9,870 nucleotides of DNA from Bacillota bacterium (GTDB lineage: Bacteria > Bacillota_I > Bacilli_A > RFN20 > CAG-826), in assembly GCA_030831415.1 (NCBI GenBank), contig JAURLC010000012.1, positions 1-9,870 on the forward strand. The letters run 5' to 3'. Shown here in pieces: positions 6,774 to 9,870 of this stretch. The position numbers and the translations under genes were made by a program. The notes under the pieces were generated by a model that worked only from the letters and a program-made list of their open reading frames with translations, searched no databases and was not told where the DNA came from. Within the stretch, counting starts at the first letter, position 1, and every line of letters starts with the position of its first letter.

Positions 6774-8408
6774 ATGATCTTTATAAAAAAACCTTATCTA
6801 GAACTTGAACGGCGCTTCCTAACAAGCCAACAGCTCTTTACCGTTGAAGGCGATGTGTTATTTCAACGCTTAGAATTTATTTCTAAACATAATCTAGAAT
6901 TGTTTACTCATTTTGAATCGTTAAAAAAAACACATGATCTCATTCAACAAACCTTGCTTCCAAAAGCGAAAGAACAACTCGATGTAATGAAAGCGTATGT
7001 CGATAAACACGCTATCCAGTCATTCTCAAATCAATATGAATCTGGGAAAGTAACCCTTGATTTATTCGTGAGTAGCGTTCGAAAATATATGGATGAATTA
7101 AAACGAATTCTTCAACCAGAAATGGACATCAAAGCTAAAATTGCAGATACCAAAGATCATATTCGTGGATTACGTGTCGAATATTTTAAATATGCTTCTC
7201 AAGTCATGTACTTGGAACCCAAATTTACCTTTGCCTTTGAACAATTCGATAACATGATGTTGACGATTGAAAAATGGTTAGATTCGGGAAATTATGAAGA
7301 TATTGATGTCAATCTTAAAAGAATGAAAAAAATATGTATTAAGTTAATGGATTTAATGGGAAGTTTACCGCCCTTATGTGCATGGATCTCTACAATTTTA
7401 CCTGAAAAGATGGATACGTTACGAAAAACTGCAGAAGATATGGCCAAGCAAGGATATCCCATTCATCATTTACTCGTTTTTGATACCATTCAAAAAGTTG
7501 AAGATGAACGATTGTCATTAGATACAAAATTGCAAAAATTTGACATTCTTGGGCTAGAACCAGCGTTTAAAAACATGATGGATAAATTGGATGCATTTTA
7601 TCCCTTGTTTGAAAAAGAAAAAGCGGCAAAAACTATGGTTGAAAACGATTATGATACGACGTATGAACGCGTCAATCGCTTAGAAAAAAGTTTGGCCAAG
7701 TTAAATGCGGATCTCCCTCGAATTAAAACACGATATGTGTTAGAAGACTCTCGTTTAGCATCGATTGAGGCTATCCATCAACAAATAAGCGAATTGAATC
7801 GAATTAAACGAGGTTTAGATACACTTGTCTTATCGGGAACTAAGCAGCCTTTTACCTTACAATTATCAAAAATACGGACGTTGAATACACTTGCAGATGA
7901 CGTTGATCAAAACATCGAGGCGTTTTCATCTTATGTCGTCAGTTTAAAAAAACAAGCGAATGATGCCTTTCAACAAACGCAAGCATTGTATCAAACATAT
8001 AAAGAGTTAGAATATGCGATGACTATGATTAATCTTCCTCGGTTAACGCGCCAACATGAAGGGATGTTAACTCGGTTATACGATACACTTAATAATATTT
8101 TAACCGCCTTGCAACAATTACCGATTAACATGAATATTGTCGATGAAAATTTACGATTTCTCAAAGAAGAAGGAGAACCTTTTCTACATCAACGACGTTT
8201 AGATTTAGAAGAAGCGAAACAAGCAGAGATGAGTTTGTTGAAAGCAAATCAACAACGTCATCGAACCTCCGATCATCAACGCCTGATTAGTTTGGCTGAA
8301 GCGAAGTTCTTTGAAGGTAGGTTTAAAGAAGTCCGGCAAGAAATGGATCAACTTTTCAAACGGATGCCTGAAGATGTATCCAATCAGAAGCATAAAAAAA
8401 CCCGATGA
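6774..8408 (+). CDS. ezrA: EzrA-like septation ring regulator lacking the N-terminal membrane helix
   Basis: EzrA is a Bacillota division protein that binds FtsZ, limits Z-ring number and links the ring to cell-wall enzymes. It is normally one membrane helix followed by an all-helical cytoplasmic arch. This 544-residue protein is almost entirely charged helix and coiled coil. It shares EzrA landmarks: GSLPPL...LPEKMDTLRKTAEDMAKQGY (196-228), INLPRLTRQHEGML (419-432), LQQLPINM (446-453), and a C-terminal AEAKFFEGRFKEVRQEM segment (508-524). ANQQRHRTSD (491-500) sits where B. subtilis EzrA has its QNR patch. No membrane helix is encoded: ATG 6774 has TAAGGG eight bases upstream, and an in-frame TGA at 6747-6749 with no usable start between excludes an extension. 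ezrA also lies near rpsD in Bacillus. EzrA family membership is likely; the altered N-terminus leaves its function less sure. Confidence 0.8.
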   Translation: MIFIKKPYLELERRFLTSQQLFTVEGDVLFQRLEFISKHNLELFTHFESLKKTHDLIQQTLLPKAKEQLDVMKAYVDKHAIQSFSNQYESGKVTLDLFVSSVRKYMDELKRILQPEMDIKAKIADTKDHIRGLRVEYFKYASQVMYLEPKFTFAFEQFDNMMLTIEKWLDSGNYEDIDVNLKRMKKICIKLMDLMGSLPPLCAWISTILPEKMDTLRKTAEDMAKQGYPIHHLLVFDTIQKVEDERLSLDTKLQKFDILGLEPAFKNMMDKLDAFYPLFEKEKAAKTMVENDYDTTYERVNRLEKSLAKLNADLPRIKTRYVLEDSRLASIEAIHQQISELNRIKRGLDTLVLSGTKQPFTLQLSKIRTLNTLADDVDQNIEAFSSYVVSLKKQANDAFQQTQALYQTYKELEYAMTMINLPRLTRQHEGMLTRLYDTLNNILTALQQLPINMNIVDENLRFLKEEGEPFLHQRRLDLEEAKQAEMSLLKANQQRHRTSDHQRLISLAEAKFFEGRFKEVRQEMDQLFKRMPEDVSNQKHKKTR

Positions 8409-8423
8409 TCATCATCGGGTTTT
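8397..8423. terminator. Bidirectional terminator shared by the ezrA-like gene and rplT
   Basis: AAAACCCGATGA (8397-8408) pairs perfectly with TCATCGGGTTTT (8412-8423) around a three-base TCA loop. The minus strand reads into seven T residues (8394-8400), so it is strong for the infC-rpmI-rplT transcript. The plus strand has four T residues and then CATTTTC, so it is somewhat weaker there. The ezrA-like stop codon TGA (8406-8408) forms the top of the left arm. Confidence 0.92.
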
Positions 8424-8434
8424 CATTTTCTAGT

Positions 8435-8788
8435 TTAAGCTAAATTTTTCTTTGCGGCTTCCACTAATTTTTCAAAGGAAGCGGCATCTTGAATGGCAAG
8501 TTCCGATAACATTTTACGGTTGACTTCGATGCCAGCTTTTTTAAGGCCAAACATAAATTGGCTATAGCTTAAGTCAAACGGACGAACCGCTGCATTAATT
8601 CGTTTAATCCATAATTTACGGAAATCAGATTTAACTTGTTTACGGTCACGATAGGCATATTGTTGTGCCTTCATAACCGCTTGTTTAGCGGTGCGGAATA
8701 ATGTCGAACGAGCGCCGAAATATCCTTCAGCTTCTTTTAAAACACGTTTGCGACGGGCGCGGGTAACGGTACCACCTTTTACTCTCAT
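8435..8788 (-). CDS. rplT: 50S ribosomal protein L20
   Basis: L20 binds 23S rRNA early in 50S assembly and, in Bacillus and E. coli, also represses its own operon by binding the messenger. The 117-residue product has the usual layout: a basic N-terminal extension (RVKGGTVTRARRKRVLKEAEGYFG), RDRKQVKSDFRKLWIKRINAA, LSYSQFMFGLKKAGIEVNRKMLSELA, and a short acidic-basic tail. It begins MRVKGG, one residue shorter than the common MPRVKGG or MARVKGG. AAGGAG (8798-8803) lies nine bases ahead of the ATG and overlaps the rpmI stop, so translation of the two is coupled. It is the last gene of infC-rpmI-rplT, ending 11 bases before the terminator. Confidence 0.98.
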   Translation of the reverse strand: MRVKGGTVTRARRKRVLKEAEGYFGARSTLFRTAKQAVMKAQQYAYRDRKQVKSDFRKLWIKRINAAVRPFDLSYSQFMFGLKKAGIEVNRKMLSELAIQDAASFEKLVEAAKKNLA

Positions 8789-8801
8789 GGTTCAATGCTC
8801 C

Positions 8802-9005
8802 TTAAATACTTAATAACGAACGAATACGTTTGTAGTCTGTGGGGGAGATCACACGAGTTTTACGTAAGTGTCGTTTTTGTTTGGTTGATTTTCGTGGCGC
8901 TAAGTGACCGGTATAGGCGGATTTACGAACGAGTTGTCCGTTGGGTTTGACCTTGACACGTTTCATCAAGGCACGTTTTGATTTTAATTTATATCCTTTT
9001 GCCAT
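8802..9005 (-). CDS. rpmI: 50S ribosomal protein L35
   Basis: L35 is a small, very basic protein of the large subunit, here 67 residues. The recognisable core is GHLAPRKSTKQKRHLRKTRVISPTDYKRIRSLL, the equivalent of the HLxxxKSTKQKRxLRK signature. The N-terminus MAKGYKLKSKRALMKRVKV differs from the common MPKMKTHRGAAKRF form but keeps the basic character. Two ATG codons are adjacent (9006-9008 and 9003-9005). AAAAGGAG (9013-9020) is seven bases from the second and only four from the first, so I place the start at 9005. It sits between infC (14-base gap) and rplT and is expressed from the infC promoter. Confidence 0.96.
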   Translation of the reverse strand: MAKGYKLKSKRALMKRVKVKPNGQLVRKSAYTGHLAPRKSTKQKRHLRKTRVISPTDYKRIRSLLSI

Positions 9006-9019
9006 CATGGGACTCCTTT

Positions 9020-9571
9020 TTATTTTTTAGCAGTAGAACTTAGAATCGCAATGAGAAGTTTTCCTTCAAGTTCGGGTTTCTTTTCGACTTGAGACAAGTC
9101 TTGAACAAGCGAGATAAACCGTTGAATCGTATCAAGACCGAAGTCTTGGTGAGCCATTTGACGCCCCCGGAATCGTAAGACGATTTTTACTTTGTGACCT
9201 TCACTTAAAAAGTCACGGGCTCGTTTGACTTTAACCATTAAATCATGTTCACCGATTTGAGGACTTAATTGCACTTCCTTAATATCGATAATTTGCTGAT
9301 TCTTCTTCGCTTCTTTGGCTTTTTTTTGCTGTTCGAAGCGATATTTGCCATAATCGAGGATCTTACATACAGGTGGTCGAGCTTGTGGTGCGACACATAG
9401 TAAATCTAATCCTTGTTGTTCAGCAAGTTGATTGGCTTGCAAACTAGACATGACACCAAGTTGTTTTCCTTCGCTGTCAATGACGAGGACTTGGGGAAAA
9501 CGAATCGCTTGATTGATAAGGTCTGAGGGACCTTTCTTGTTAGGTTTTACAGGAATGTTGTAATAGGCTAT
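9020..9571 (-). CDS. infC: Translation initiation factor IF-3 with a non-canonical AUA start
   Basis: IF-3 binds the 30S subunit, keeps subunits apart and checks the start codon and initiator tRNA. The full product is 183 residues. The N-domain holds INQAIRFPQVLVIDSEGKQLGVMS (19-42), LDLLCVAPQARPPVCKILDYGKYRFEQQKK (55-84) ends it and leads into a basic linker, and the C-domain contains KVKIVLRFRGRQMAH (127-141). The first ATG (9451) would delete 40 residues and most of the N-domain. The frame is open upstream, with no ATG, GTG or TTG before an in-frame TAA. AAGGAGG (9580-9586) stands eight bases before ATA (9569-9571), at ideal spacing, so AUA is the likely start. infC is known for AUU starts in E. 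coli and Bacillus, tied to IF-3 autocontrol. Confidence 0.93.
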   Translation of the reverse strand: MAYYNIPVKPNKKGPSDLINQAIRFPQVLVIDSEGKQLGVMSSLQANQLAEQQGLDLLCVAPQARPPVCKILDYGKYRFEQQKKAKEAKKNQQIIDIKEVQLSPQIGEHDLMVKVKRARDFLSEGHKVKIVLRFRGRQMAHQDFGLDTIQRFISLVQDLSQVEKKPELEGKLLIAILSSTAKK

Positions 9572-9696
9572 AAGGGAATCCTCCTTGTGAAAAAAGACGC
9601 ATGAAGCGTCCTTTTATGATAGAAAATAATTTCTAGCATGAACCCAAACTGTGACAGAATCGGGTGAGAAGCGGACGCCTCTACTTTCTAATTTAC
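9572..9696 (-). promoter_or_regulatory. infC operon leader, candidate L20-type transcription attenuator
   Basis: About 125 nt run from the inferred start point to the infC start codon. In RNA order they contain GAGGCGTCC (complement of 9673-9681), a small hairpin closed by ACCC/GGGT with an inner CTG/CAG (9642-9665), an A/T-rich hairpin with TAGAAA/TTTCTA arms (9620-9635), and then a terminator next to the ribosome binding site. GAGGCGTCC is complementary over nine bases (one G-U) to GGACGCTTC of the terminator (9603-9611), which gives mutually exclusive structures. In B. subtilis L20 is known to control infC-rpmI-rplT by premature termination in such a leader. That L20 is the ligand here is inference. 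Confidence 0.75.
9590..9615 (-). terminator. Leader terminator (attenuator) of infC-rpmI-rplT
   Basis: On the minus strand AAAAGGACGC (9606-9615) pairs with GCGTCTTTTT (9591-9600) around the loop TTCAT. It is a 10-bp stem with one G-U, running into six T residues (9590-9595). It ends only a few bases before the infC Shine-Dalgarno, the expected place for a conditional terminator. Confidence 0.82.
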
Positions 9697-9702
9697 TTGT
9701 TA

Positions 9703-9730
9703 ATCATATCATACTTCTTTAAGTTGTCAA
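9703..9730 (-). promoter_or_regulatory. Sigma-A promoter of infC-rpmI-rplT
   Basis: A perfect TTGACA (9725-9730) and TATGAT (9703-9708) are separated by 16 bases on the minus strand. The -35 box begins at the base right after the thrS stop codon. Transcription should start near 9696. Read-through from thrS may add to expression, since no terminator separates them. Confidence 0.88.
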
Positions 9731-9870
9731 TTAATTGAATCGTAATGACATGATAGCATCGACCTCTTGACGAACAAGCTCGAGAAAGGCATCTAATGAA
9801 AGGGTAACTTGCTTTTCTTCACCATAACGCCGATACGTGACGAGTTGTTCATCGCGTTCTTTATCTCCAA
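9731..9870 (-). CDS. thrS: Threonyl-tRNA synthetase, C-terminal end (partial, 5' part outside window)
   Basis: Only the last 45 complete codons and the TAA stop are visible. The fragment begins GDKERDEQLVTYRRYGEE and continues with a SLDAFLELVRQEV helix. This matches the end of the anticodon-binding domain of ThrRS, which closes with V-G-D-K-E, then a V-x-x-R-R-x-G strand and the last helix. Its position directly upstream of infC-rpmI-rplT is the classic thrS-infC arrangement of E. coli and supports the call. The catalytic core and the editing domain lie outside the window, so activity cannot be judged. The stop codon abuts the infC -35 box. Confidence 0.86.
   Translation of the reverse strand, partial: GDKERDEQLVTYRRYGEEKQVTLSLDAFLELVRQEVDAIMSLRFN

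Noticed and set aside
9020..9451. IF-3 starting at ATG 9451 (143 residues)
   Set aside because: This removes most of the N-domain, although the upstream 40 codons clearly encode it and are preceded by an ideal ribosome binding site.
1..9870. Mobile element, CRISPR array, defence or toxin-antitoxin system
   Set aside because: I saw no transposase, integrase, spaced direct repeats, terminal inverted repeats or small paired genes; nearly all the sequence is accounted for by housekeeping genes and their control regions.

Overview
This window reads as a chromosomal housekeeping region of a low-GC Gram-positive bacterium (Bacillota). The evidence is strong AAGGAGG-type ribosome binding sites, sigma-A-type promoters, and a gene set whose neighbourhood recalls the Bacillus subtilis region around ytoP, ytpR, ccpA, tyrS, rpsD and ezrA. 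TGA acts as stop (for example at the end of trmB and of the ezrA-like gene) and TGG encodes Trp, so this is not a Mycoplasma or Spiroplasma with a reassigned UGA. An Erysipelotrichia-like or related lineage would fit the gene order and the N-terminus of IF-3, but this is an impression, not a demonstrated placement.

Layout. (1) 1-3522, + strand: a tightly packed operon whose promoter lies outside the window. It holds the 3' end of a PepV-type dipeptidase, trmB (tRNA m7G46 methyltransferase), an M42 (YtoP-like) metallo-aminopeptidase, a YtpR-like protein with a tRNA-binding domain, and nicotinate phosphoribosyltransferase. Neighbours overlap or are separated by a single base. (2) 3523-5860, + strand: a LacI/GalR-family regulator, probably CcpA-like, preceded by a perfect 20-bp palindrome at its promoter, then tyrS, whose ribosome binding site overlaps the regulator stop codon. 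A bidirectional terminator follows. (3) 5918-6707, - strand: rpsD (ribosomal protein S4) with a clear promoter and a leader of about 150 nt that probably carries the S4 autoregulatory site. (4) 6774-8408, + strand: an EzrA-like division regulator that lacks the usual N-terminal membrane helix. Its stop codon lies inside a second bidirectional terminator. (5) 8435-9870, - strand: thrS (3' end), then infC-rpmI-rplT behind their own promoter and an L20-type attenuation leader.

How the genes work together: most of the window serves translation (TrmB, TyrS, ThrS, S4, IF-3, L35, L20). The rest covers peptide breakdown, NAD salvage, carbon-responsive transcription control and cell division. The two ribosomal-protein units look autoregulated through RNA leaders. 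The clearest unusual points are an infC gene whose only sensible start codon is AUA, a readable terminator/antiterminator pair in its leader, a soluble EzrA, and a cre-like operator with an altered centre. I saw no mobile element, CRISPR array, tRNA or rRNA gene, and no sign of a wholly new system.
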